Source: Asticcacaulis benevestitus DSM 16100 = ATCC BAA-896
GTDB lineage: Bacteria > Pseudomonadota > Alphaproteobacteria > Caulobacterales > Caulobacteraceae
DNA: 64,000 bases
Assembly (NCBI RefSeq): GCF_000376105.1
Contig: NZ_AQWM01000012.1
Span: forward strand, 1-64,000
Direction: 5' to 3'
Both the position numbers and the translations under genes were made by a program. Below, piece by piece: positions 51,788 through 59,640 of this stretch (the stretch's first letter is position 1; every line of letters starts with the position of its first letter). The notes beneath the pieces were generated by a model. It was not told the DNA's origin. It was given only the letters and a program-made list of their open reading frames with translations, and searched no databases.

Positions 51788-52896
51788 AACCGGCGCGCTT
51801 CAAATCACTCGATGTTTTTCGTGGCCTGACCGTATGTGTCATGATCATTGTCAACACGGCCGGCGCCGGGGCGGAGCCTTTCGCCACCCTGCAACACGCT
51901 AAATGGTTTGGCTTCACCCTGGCCGACGCGGTCTTCCCGTCGTTCCTGTTTGCGGTCGGCAACGCCATGAGCTTCGCGATGAAGCCCGGTGTTTCCAATA
52001 AAGACTACTTGCTGAAGGTGCTGAAACGCACCGTGCTGATCTTCCTGCTCGGCTATTTAATGTACTGGTATCCCTTCGTTCATCAGCAGGTCGATGGCAC
52101 CTGGGCGCTCAATCCGATCGGTGAAACGCGCATTATGGGCGTGCTGCAACGCATCGCCCTGTGCTTCGGCATCGCCGCCGTGGTCTGCCGCTATCTGCCG
52201 GTCAAATACCTGATTTTCCTCTGCGTGATCCTGCTGGTCGGCTACTGGTCGATCCTGATGGCCTTTGGCCTGCCGGGACAGCAGTTGACCCCGCTTGGCA
52301 ATGCCGGCGCCCTGTTCGATCAGGCGGTGATAGGCATCCAGCACATGTATAAAAAGGGGCACGGCTACGATCCGGAGGGCTTGCTCAGCACCCTGCCGGC
52401 CATCGTCAATGTGATCGCGGGCTATCTCGCTGGTCTCTACATCATGCGTACAGGCGACAAGCCCAAGCTGGTGCGTAACCTCTTGATCGGCGGTGCACTC
52501 ATCGTTGCGGCCGGCCTGCTGTGGAGCCTTGGCTTCCCATTGGCCAAACGCCTGTGGACCAGCCCGTTCGTGCTCCTGACCGTGGGCATCGACCTGTTGA
52601 TCCTTGGCGTCCTGATCACCTATGTCGAGATCGCCGGCCAGACGCGCGGTACGAAGTTCTTCGAGATCTTCGGTAAGAACCCACTCGTCATCTACCTGTT
52701 CTCCGAGCTTCTTGTCACCACGATGCAACTGATCAAGATCAATGAAGAAGGGCTTTATGACTGGATCGGCATCCATCTCTTCCAGGCGGTGCTGCCCGGC
52801 GCCATCGGTTCCTTGGTCTGCGCCATCACCTATATGCTGGTATGCTGGCTACTCGGCTTTGCCATGGACAAGAAGAATATCATCATCAAACTCTAA
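51784..52896 (+). CDS. nagX: NagX/HGSNAT-like membrane acyltransferase (DUF5009/COG4299)
   Basis: A 370-residue inner-membrane protein with about ten hydrophobic helices. The N-terminal block FKSLDVFRGLTVCVMIIVNT and LQHAKWFGFTLADAVFPSFL align with the human lysosomal heparan-alpha-glucosaminide N-acetyltransferase, including the His (residue 38) that is catalytic there. Bacterial members are called NagX and occur in GlcNAc/chitin loci. The gene overlaps GH89 by 4 bases. It may transfer acetyl from cytoplasmic acetyl-CoA to amino sugars in the periplasm, or act in GlcNAc transport; neither is proven. A small GATCGT/ACGATC stem lies after it (52931-52947). Confidence 0.85.
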   Translation: MKPARFKSLDVFRGLTVCVMIIVNTAGAGAEPFATLQHAKWFGFTLADAVFPSFLFAVGNAMSFAMKPGVSNKDYLLKVLKRTVLIFLLGYLMYWYPFVHQQVDGTWALNPIGETRIMGVLQRIALCFGIAAVVCRYLPVKYLIFLCVILLVGYWSILMAFGLPGQQLTPLGNAGALFDQAVIGIQHMYKKGHGYDPEGLLSTLPAIVNVIAGYLAGLYIMRTGDKPKLVRNLLIGGALIVAAGLLWSLGFPLAKRLWTSPFVLLTVGIDLLILGVLITYVEIAGQTRGTKFFEIFGKNPLVIYLFSELLVTTMQLIKINEEGLYDWIGIHLFQAVLPGAIGSLVCAITYMLVCWLLGFAMDKKNIIIKL

Positions 52897-53028
52897 ACGG
52901 CTTACACTTCACGCGCGTTTCCATATCCACGATCGTTACGGACGATCACACCTGTTCCTTTATCTAAGCTATCATTTCTCACCGGTCGCAAGACCATGAC
53001 GACAGCCTGAACTTCAAAGTTGATACCC

Positions 53029-53937
53029 ATGTCACAGACCCAAAAGCCCCTCTACTATATCGGCATTGACGGCGGAGGCACACGGTGTCGCGCGCGCCTT
53101 ACGACCTATGCCGGCCAGGTTCTGGGCGAGGGCAGCGGTGGTCCGTCCAATATTCGTCTCGGACTGGGCGCGGTCTGGCGCAATATCATGGTGGCGGTGG
53201 ACGAAGCCTTGGTGGCTGCGGGCCTTACCCATGCGGATCTTCAGGACATTCATCTTGGTCTGGGGCTGGCCGGTATCACCTCGCCGACCAGCGCCCAGGT
53301 GACGATTGATTCCGGACCGGCTTTTGGCGCGATCTACGCTTCGAGTGACGCGCACGCGGCTTGTCTGGGCGCATTCTCCGGCCATGATGGCGCCATTCTG
53401 ATTGCCGGTACAGGCAGTGCGGGCTATATCTTCAGCGACGGGATCGGCCAGTCGATCGGGGGCTGGGGCTTCGAGGTGGGTGATGATGGCTCGGCCGCCG
53501 GACTGGGGCGTGCGGCGCTGCGTGCGGCCTTGCGCAGTCACGATCAGGTTGCGCCGGTCTCCGACATGACCCGTGAGATCATCGCGGAACTCGGTGGTCA
53601 CACCGCCGATGTCATTGCCTTTGTCACCACGGCGACACCGAGTGATTTTGGTGCCATGGCGCCAATGATCATGCGCCACGCCATGAACAGAGACGCCGTC
53701 GCCTTACGCCTTGTGCAGGACGTGGCCGACGAAGTGGGGCGCTACATTGCGCGGCTCCATGATCTGGGTGCGTCCAAAATCGCCCTGGTGGGCGGCATGG
53801 CCGAGCCGATCACGCCGTGGCTCAATCCTGCCGCCAGACGCCTGCTGACCGAAGCGGAACAGGACCCGATGGAAGGCGCTATTTTTCTGGCCAAGGGCAT
53901 CGGCAACGGCTTTGCCTCGGTGGATATGTCTCAGTAG
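53029..53937 (+). CDS. BadF/BadG-type N-acetylglucosamine kinase
   Basis: A 302-residue ASKHA-fold kinase: the phosphate-1 loop YIGIDGGGTRCRARL, the SGGPSNIRLG block, SDAHAACLGAF, the phosphate-2 motif ILIAGTGSAGYIF and GGWGFEVGDDGSAAGLGRAA identify the BadF/BadG/BcrA/BcrD family, sub-type N-acetylglucosamine kinase (as NAGK). ATG 53029 is preferred to the TTG at 53020. It phosphorylates GlcNAc (or GlcN) in the cytoplasm after import. It lies 132 bp after nagX in the same direction and ends before a stable stem-loop. nagA and nagB are not in the window. Confidence 0.85.
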   Translation: MSQTQKPLYYIGIDGGGTRCRARLTTYAGQVLGEGSGGPSNIRLGLGAVWRNIMVAVDEALVAAGLTHADLQDIHLGLGLAGITSPTSAQVTIDSGPAFGAIYASSDAHAACLGAFSGHDGAILIAGTGSAGYIFSDGIGQSIGGWGFEVGDDGSAAGLGRAALRAALRSHDQVAPVSDMTREIIAELGGHTADVIAFVTTATPSDFGAMAPMIMRHAMNRDAVALRLVQDVADEVGRYIARLHDLGASKIALVGGMAEPITPWLNPAARRLLTEAEQDPMEGAIFLAKGIGNGFASVDMSQ

Positions 53938-53959
53938 GGCTTGTCTGAGACAGATATCG

Positions 53960-53989
53960 GCACGGGCGCTCGTCTTGCGATGCCCGTGC
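53960..53989. terminator. Stem-loop between convergent kinase and GH29 genes
   Basis: GCACGGGC and GCCCGTGC form a perfect 8-bp GC-rich stem with a 14-base loop, in the 75-bp gap between convergent gene ends. There is no T-run on either side, so it is a hairpin end or Rho-assisted site usable from both strands. Confidence 0.5.
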
Positions 53990-54012
53990 GCGATTGACCT
54001 TCTGAAAGCGCT

Positions 54013-55644
54013 CTAGGCGGTCAGTCCTGTGCCCATGATCTTCAGGACGGGCGTGAAAGAGGGCCGGCTGTCGGGTAGCTTGACCGTCAGGCCGCCCAGC
54101 CCCAGTTCGAAATCGAGTGCCTGGCCGTGGCCCAAAAGCTCGACGCGTTCGATCCAGCCTTTGCGCTGAGACTGGCCTGCCGCCATGCAGGTCAGGACGA
54201 CAAAACCGCTGTCAGGCCAGGCCTGCGAGATGGCGTAAAGAACGCCAGCCTTGGTGGTGAAACGTATATCTTCGTGGGTGAAGGGCTTAGCGTCGCCTTC
54301 GTTCATCATGCCTTCTACCGGCTTGAAGGGCCCCTCACCGTAGATGTCCCACGGCCGGGTGGCAAAGATGGCGTCACCGTTGACGCTGAGCCATGACCCC
54401 ACGCCGCCTACGATTTTTTCTTCTTTTTCATCGATCGAGCCGTCGGCGCGTACCGGAATATTGAGCAGCAGGTTGCCGTTTTTCGAGACCACATCGCACA
54501 GGCGCTGAATGACCTGTAGGGCGCTCTTGTAGCCGTCACGTTCATACAGCGGCCGATCGTAATGCCAGTTGCCGATGCAGGTGTCGGTTTGCCAGGGCAG
54601 GGGGCGCAGATGGTCGGAAAAGCCGCGCTCGACGTCCTCCACAATGGCGCGGCGTTGCAGATCGTCGAGCTTCTTGCCATTGACGACGACGTCTAACTTA
54701 CCATGCCAGTCGAGACTGCGATTGTAAAAATAGGCCGTCGCATCTAGGCCGGCCTGTTCCAGCGGCAAGGCGTAATCATCAAAATAAAGCAGGTCGGGCT
54801 TGTAGGTGTCGACCATGTCCTTGGTGCGGGCCAGCCATTTTTTGACAAAATAGGGGTCTTGCGGCGGCACGGTTTCCAGCCACTGACCGGAATGCGCGTC
54901 ATGGTAGGCGTTCATCGCCTTGATCGTATCGAGGCCATCGGGTGGTGTCATATCGCCCTGACGCCCCGTGTAGAGTTCCTGGGGGTCGAGGCCCTCCCAC
55001 CACAAACCCTTGCCGTCTTCCTTCTTCAGGCGATAGGCGTCATAGCGCAGGCCGTGCGCAGCGCCTTCCGGATCGTAACCGTAGGCGGTCTGTCCCCAGT
55101 GCCAGGCGTGAGAGAGGTGGTTCGATAGCCCGAAGCGCAGGCCGTGGTCCCTCGCCGCCTTGGCCCAGCCCGCCATGGTATCACGCTTGGGCCCGACCTT
55201 CGTTATGTTCCAGTCCTGATATTTCGAGTTGAACATATCGAAATTGTCGTGGTGGCCCGCCATGGCGACGAAGTATTTCGCGCCGGCCTTCTTATAGAGC
55301 CCAACCAGATGATCAGGGTCCCAGGCGTCAATTTTCCAATTCCTGAGAAATTCCATGAACCCGAACTGCGCCGGATGGCCGTAGGTCTTGACATGGTGAT
55401 CGTAGGCTTTGTCGCCTTGCATATACATGCTGCGGGCATACCAGTCGCCGAATTCCGGGATGCACTGAGGCCCCCAGTGCGCCCAAAAGCCAAGCTTGGC
55501 GTCACGGAACCACTCCGGCGTTTGATAGCCGGAGGCGAGGGTTTGCCAACTGGCCGCCAATCGCTGGGGCTTGGCCTGGCTATGGGGCGCCATGAAACCA
55601 CTCGCTGTCGCTGCCGCGATAATCGATCGTCTTGAAACGCGCAT
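54013..55644 (-). CDS. GH29 family alpha-L-fucosidase, exported
   Basis: A 543-residue GH29 enzyme. The start at 55644 follows GGAGG and opens a twin-arginine-like signal (MRVSRRSIIAAATASGFMAP). Catalytic barrel blocks: WFRDAKLGFWAHWGPQCIPE, YFVAMAGHHDNFDMFNSKYQ, GLSNHLSHAWHWG, LLYFDDYALP (the nucleophile Asp), then NGNLLLNIPVRADGSI near the end of the barrel. It removes alpha-linked L-fucose from glycans. It follows the GH2 gene in the same direction; the short gap carries an unusual ATCAACCAA/TTGGTTGAT inverted repeat (55684-55719), so it may have its own promoter. Linkage preference cannot be read from sequence alone. Confidence 0.9.
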   Translation of the reverse strand: MRVSRRSIIAAATASGFMAPHSQAKPQRLAASWQTLASGYQTPEWFRDAKLGFWAHWGPQCIPEFGDWYARSMYMQGDKAYDHHVKTYGHPAQFGFMEFLRNWKIDAWDPDHLVGLYKKAGAKYFVAMAGHHDNFDMFNSKYQDWNITKVGPKRDTMAGWAKAARDHGLRFGLSNHLSHAWHWGQTAYGYDPEGAAHGLRYDAYRLKKEDGKGLWWEGLDPQELYTGRQGDMTPPDGLDTIKAMNAYHDAHSGQWLETVPPQDPYFVKKWLARTKDMVDTYKPDLLYFDDYALPLEQAGLDATAYFYNRSLDWHGKLDVVVNGKKLDDLQRRAIVEDVERGFSDHLRPLPWQTDTCIGNWHYDRPLYERDGYKSALQVIQRLCDVVSKNGNLLLNIPVRADGSIDEKEEKIVGGVGSWLSVNGDAIFATRPWDIYGEGPFKPVEGMMNEGDAKPFTHEDIRFTTKAGVLYAISQAWPDSGFVVLTCMAAGQSQRKGWIERVELLGHGQALDFELGLGGLTVKLPDSRPSFTPVLKIMGTGLTA

Positions 55645-55683
55645 CCTTAGCCTCCGCACTTTGGGTCGGCGCATCTAATGATC

Positions 55684-55719
55684 ATCAACCAATTTTGTAA
55701 ACGTTCTAATTTGGTTGAT
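55684..55719. repeat. Everted TTGGT half-sites upstream of GH29
   Basis: ATCAACCAA (55684-55692) and TTGGTTGAT (55711-55719) are perfect complements 18 bases apart. They contain the same TTGGT/ACCAA half-sites as the GntR-type palindromes but in the everted order. Confidence 0.5.
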
Positions 55720-55749
55720 CACAATAAAGTATGACAATTTAAAATTATG

Positions 55750-58254
55750 TCACCCTGGCAAGGATGTCAGGGTCAGACGGGCGGCGGGAACGCCGTCCGT
55801 CGTCGCGGTGACGATCACGGGCGCACCCACAGAGCCGCGCCTTGCGCGCACAACGGCTTGGGCCAGACCGTTGAAGAGATGACGTGATGACGCCTTGTCC
55901 GCCTCAAGACTGGTCGGATTTCCGTTGCCGACGCCGGCGATGCGGGCAGGCCCGGACAGGCTGAAATGGATGAGGTTGTCGGCGGTCGGCAAGGCTGTGC
56001 CCTGGGCGTCGAAAAGCTCGGCGCGAATGAGCGCGACATCCTGGCCGTCGGTGCGCAGGCCGGCCCTGTCCGAGGTGATCGACAATCGGGTGGCCGGGCC
56101 TGCGGTACGGCGCGCCGTCTTCATGACCACCTTATCGCCCTTGAAACCGTAAGCGACCAGTTCGCCCGGGGTAAAGGGTACGGACCATTGCACATGACCG
56201 TCTTTCGGCACGCTCTGAACACCCAGGGAGCGCTTGTTGAGGAACAGCTCGACCTTGTCGAGGTTGCTGTAGGCCCAGACGTCAATCGTCTTGCCTTCCG
56301 ATCCCGTCCAGTTCCAGTGCGGCAGCAGATGCAGCACCGGCGCCGATTGCCACCAGGATTTGTAGTAATAGTAAATATCCTTGGGAAAGCCGCAGGTGTC
56401 CAGAATGCCGAAATGGGAGGAGATCTCGGGCCAGCGGTTGAAGGGCGTCGGTTCGCCGCGATAATCGAAGCCGGTCCAGACGAGTCCCCCAGCCAGATAA
56501 GGTTTGGCGTCGTAAAGTGACCACCAGGCGCTGGCCGTCAGGGCATAGGAGGGGGCATCCAGATCATAGGCCCTCACATAGCCTTTCACCTCATCGCGGA
56601 CATACTCGCCACGTGTCGATACGGCGCTGGCGGTTTCGGTGCCGACAATCGGCATGTCGGGGTAAAGCTTGCGGAAGGGTTCGATGCTCGACTCGTGATA
56701 ATTGAAGCCCATGACGTCCAGCGCGGGCGTGAGGCCCTGACCCTGATAGTGGTTCATGGCCGCCGTGATCGGCCGGGTCGGATCGAGAGACTTGATGAGG
56801 CGGCGCATATCCAGCGCGATCTTCAGGCCACGTTCCGTGCCCTGCTGAGCCGTTTCCTCATTTCCGATCGACCAAAGGATGACGCTTGGATGGTTGCGGT
56901 CACGGTGTATGAGGGTTGCGAGCTGGCTCAGGCCCTCAGGCGTCGCGGTCATCAGGCGTGTTTCGTCGATGACGAGCATGCCCAGTTCATCGCAGGCCTC
57001 CAAAATGGCTTCGTTGGGCATGTTGTGGGCGCAACGCCAGATGTTCGCGCCCATGTCTTTCAGTTGTTTGACACGCCAGTGATGCAGGGCGTCCGGCACG
57101 CCCGTGCCCACGCCGGCATGATCTTCATGGTTATTAGCGCCCCGAAGCTTCAGCCATTTTCCGTTGAGGAAAAAGCCTTCTTTTGCGTCAAAGCGGATGT
57201 CGCGCAGACCGAAGCGAACAGTACTGACATCCAGGGTCTTGCCTGCCTCGCGGATTTCACAGCGCGCCGTATAGAGGTGCGGATCGTCAAGAGACCACAG
57301 TTTCGGCGCTGCCAGATGCGAAGCCTGGGACACCTGGCTTTCACCATAGGCGTCAAGCTGCGCCGTTGATGTGACCGAGGCTACGGCGCGTCCCTCACGG
57401 TCGTAGATGTCGGTGACCAGATCGACCGCTCTTGGGCTGGCCGATGCGTTTTTGAGGGTCGCCTCCAGGCTGATGGCGCCGGACGTTTCGCCCCGAACGC
57501 ACAGGCCCCATTGGGGGACGTGCACCTTGTCGGTTTTGACAAGCCAGACATGGCGGTAAATGCCGGCGCCTTCGTAAAACCAGCCTTCGCCCAGGCTGGC
57601 GTCAACCCGAACCAGCAAGATATTCGGCCCTTGCGGGTTTATATAGTTGGTGATGTCGACACTGAAGGGTGTGTAACCACTTTCATGCCGCGTCAGCACG
57701 TAGCCATTGAGGATAACGAGGGAGTCTCTGAAGACGCCGTCAAATTCTAGGGTCAGAACGCGGTCGGCATCACCCGGCTGCAGTTCGAAACCCTTGCGAT
57801 ACCAGCCTATGCTGTTTTCCGGAAAGCGACGCCCGATGGCCTTGTAGCCATGACCCGCGCCGGGATCGCCATCTTCCGGGTTCTGCGGCGGAATGAAGTA
57901 ATCGTTACGTGCGAAAGGCAGGCCCACGGCCCAATCGTGCGGTAGATCGACCGGCTGCCAGAGATGATCGTCAAAATCGGCGGTTGACGGCTCCGCAACC
58001 TGACCGTTGCCCTGTTTGGCGTAGGTTTTCTGGTCGCGGCCAAAGCCGAAATCACGGTTGACGTCAGCGGCGTGTCCCAGGGCAAAGCGCCAGTCGAAGT
58101 CAAATAAGATGCGTTCGCGCGGCGCCAGAGAAGGCGCCGATGCCGTTGTCACGGGCTGGACGACCGGCTGTTTCGGCGCGGCAAGCGCTGACACAGGCAG
58201 GGCGCTCAGGGCGGCAGCCGCGGAGAGAACAGAGCGACGATCTGGCTTTTTCAT
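55750..58254 (-). CDS. Glycoside hydrolase family 2, beta-galactosidase-like, exported
   Basis: An 834-residue GH2 enzyme. The N-terminus MKKPDRRSVLSAAAALSALP is a twin-arginine-like signal; ATG 58254 has GGAAAC before it, whereas ATG 58266 lacks a site. Domains: jelly roll (RILFDFDWRFALGHAADV, VDLPHDWAVGLPF), Ig-like, TIM barrel with WSIGNEETAQQ (acid/base Glu) and IVGTETASAVS (nucleophile Glu), then C-terminal beta domains. It differs in length and detail from the GH2 at 16580-19429, so a different linkage is likely. It is divergent from GH43, with two perfect TTGG-N4-CCAA palindromes between them. It probably trims terminal beta-galactose before GH29, GH89 and GH92 act. Confidence 0.88.
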   Translation of the reverse strand: MKKPDRRSVLSAAAALSALPVSALAAPKQPVVQPVTTASAPSLAPRERILFDFDWRFALGHAADVNRDFGFGRDQKTYAKQGNGQVAEPSTADFDDHLWQPVDLPHDWAVGLPFARNDYFIPPQNPEDGDPGAGHGYKAIGRRFPENSIGWYRKGFELQPGDADRVLTLEFDGVFRDSLVILNGYVLTRHESGYTPFSVDITNYINPQGPNILLVRVDASLGEGWFYEGAGIYRHVWLVKTDKVHVPQWGLCVRGETSGAISLEATLKNASASPRAVDLVTDIYDREGRAVASVTSTAQLDAYGESQVSQASHLAAPKLWSLDDPHLYTARCEIREAGKTLDVSTVRFGLRDIRFDAKEGFFLNGKWLKLRGANNHEDHAGVGTGVPDALHHWRVKQLKDMGANIWRCAHNMPNEAILEACDELGMLVIDETRLMTATPEGLSQLATLIHRDRNHPSVILWSIGNEETAQQGTERGLKIALDMRRLIKSLDPTRPITAAMNHYQGQGLTPALDVMGFNYHESSIEPFRKLYPDMPIVGTETASAVSTRGEYVRDEVKGYVRAYDLDAPSYALTASAWWSLYDAKPYLAGGLVWTGFDYRGEPTPFNRWPEISSHFGILDTCGFPKDIYYYYKSWWQSAPVLHLLPHWNWTGSEGKTIDVWAYSNLDKVELFLNKRSLGVQSVPKDGHVQWSVPFTPGELVAYGFKGDKVVMKTARRTAGPATRLSITSDRAGLRTDGQDVALIRAELFDAQGTALPTADNLIHFSLSGPARIAGVGNGNPTSLEADKASSRHLFNGLAQAVVRARRGSVGAPVIVTATTDGVPAARLTLTSLPG

Positions 58255-58311
58255 AGGCGTTTCCATTTTTTAGACCTGAACCTGCGGTGGTTGTCCGCCG
58301 CTTTTTAGACA

Positions 58312-58325
58312 ATTGGTCTGCCAAT
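58312..58325. promoter_or_regulatory. GntR-type palindrome upstream of GH2
   Basis: ATTGG-TCTG-CCAAT, perfect dyad, 58 bp before the GH2 start, a position suited to blocking its promoter. Confidence 0.7.
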
Positions 58326-58437
58326 GAGGGGAGATTACATGGCTTTTTGCGAATGAATAGCGAAAAATTGCGCGAGGAAAGCACTTTTTGCCAGACTTTC
58401 GGCGACCTTAATCCTAAATTTGCAGCCGGCCGAACCT

Positions 58438-58451
58438 ATTGGCAGGCCAAT
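58438..58451. promoter_or_regulatory. GntR-type palindrome upstream of GH43
   Basis: ATTGG-CAGG-CCAAT, perfect dyad, 153 bp before the GH43 start and 112 bp from the GH2-side copy. Confidence 0.68.
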
Positions 58452-58603
58452 GCGTCACGAAAGATCGCACCTTCTACAGGACAGGCAAGCTCTAGGCCCT
58501 GGCTGCCGCCTGCGGGGACTGCGCTTGATGAAGCTTGAGAATTCATTTGCCAATTCATTTTGTGCCTATAAATTAGTCGGACAATTTAAGCGGAGACAAT
58601 GCG

Positions 58604-59575
58604 GTGGTAGTGAGAACGACAGGGATGACTTTGGCCAGGGCGGCATGCGCCGCTATCGTCGTAGGTATGATGATGGCCACTCCGGGTTCTGCGGGCCAGC
58701 CGATTTCTCCGCGCTTTAACGCAGATCCGTCGCCGCATTATTTCAAGGGGCGCTACTATCTGTACGCCACCAATGATCAGGACAATTCAGGCACCTACTG
58801 GGACTCGACCGACTGGCGTCTGTTCACGTCGAAGGATCTGGTCCATTGGAAGGATGCGGGCTCGTTCCTCTCTGTTTCGGTGTTTGCCTGGGCGCGACCA
58901 GACGCCAAGGCTTGGGCACCGGAAGCGGCGCATCGAAACGGAAAATACTATTACTATGCCCCCGTGGGTGGAGATAAGATCGGCGTGGCCGTCTCGAACG
59001 CGCCTGAGGGGCCCTTTGTCGATGCGCGTGGCGATGCCCTGATCGACAAGGCCCGTGATGGCAATGCCGGCGCAGAGCCTATTGATCCGGCGGTTTTGAT
59101 TGACGATGACGGGCAGGCCTATCTGCTGTTCGGCACGCGCGTGCCGAAAATCGTCAAGCTGAAAAGCGACATGATCCACACGGAGGGGCCGATCCTGGAC
59201 CTCATCGTGACCGGCTTTCCCTCGGATGATCCCAAGAAGGCCTATGGCGAGGCGCCCTTCCTGCACAAGCGCAACGGGCTCTACTATTTCAGTTTCTCGA
59301 CGGGCTGGCCGGGGCAGATCGTTTACGCGACGGCGAAATCGCCCATGGGGCCCTATGCCTATCGCGGCGTGATTCTGGACTATTTGCCCATATCGACCAA
59401 CCATCAGGCTATCATCGAGCGCAAGGGGCGATCCTGGCTGTTCTATCACGACAACCTCCTGCCCGGTGGCGGTGATCACAAACGCTCCATCGCCATAGAG
59501 CCCCTGACCTATAATCCGGACGGCACCATCCGGCAGGTTTATCCGACCAAACCGGCTGTTGCCCCTGCCCAATAG
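58604..59575 (+). CDS. GH43 family glycosidase, exported
   Basis: A 323-residue five-bladed propeller enzyme. A signal peptide (MTLARAACAAIVVGMMMATP, cut near GSAG) follows a GTG start at 58604; GTG 58610 or ATG 58625 are alternatives. The three catalytic acids are visible: Asp in FNADPSPHYFKGRYYLYAT, Asp in EPIDPAVLIDDDGQAYLLFG and Glu in AYGEAPFLHKRNGLYYFS. The family covers beta-xylosidases, alpha-L-arabinofuranosidases and galactan exo-enzymes, so xylose or arabinose release is expected. It is a minimal single-domain form without the extra C-terminal beta domain. It leads a plus-strand series with two GH92 genes. Confidence 0.88.
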   Translation: MVVRTTGMTLARAACAAIVVGMMMATPGSAGQPISPRFNADPSPHYFKGRYYLYATNDQDNSGTYWDSTDWRLFTSKDLVHWKDAGSFLSVSVFAWARPDAKAWAPEAAHRNGKYYYYAPVGGDKIGVAVSNAPEGPFVDARGDALIDKARDGNAGAEPIDPAVLIDDDGQAYLLFGTRVPKIVKLKSDMIHTEGPILDLIVTGFPSDDPKKAYGEAPFLHKRNGLYYFSFSTGWPGQIVYATAKSPMGPYAYRGVILDYLPISTNHQAIIERKGRSWLFYHDNLLPGGGDHKRSIAIEPLTYNPDGTIRQVYPTKPAVAPAQ

Positions 59576-59640
59576 GGGCACGTCCGTCAGACCATAAATC
59601 CGAAGCCTGACCAGGCGCGCCTTCCTTCCAGGAGATCCAC

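Larger units (their letters stand above)
58255..58603. other. Divergent promoter region between GH2 and GH43, 349 bp
   Basis: It holds two perfect GntR-type palindromes (58312-58325 and 58438-58451) and a degenerate third (ATTCA-TTTG-CCAAT, 58543-58556). No gene seen. Confidence 0.55.
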
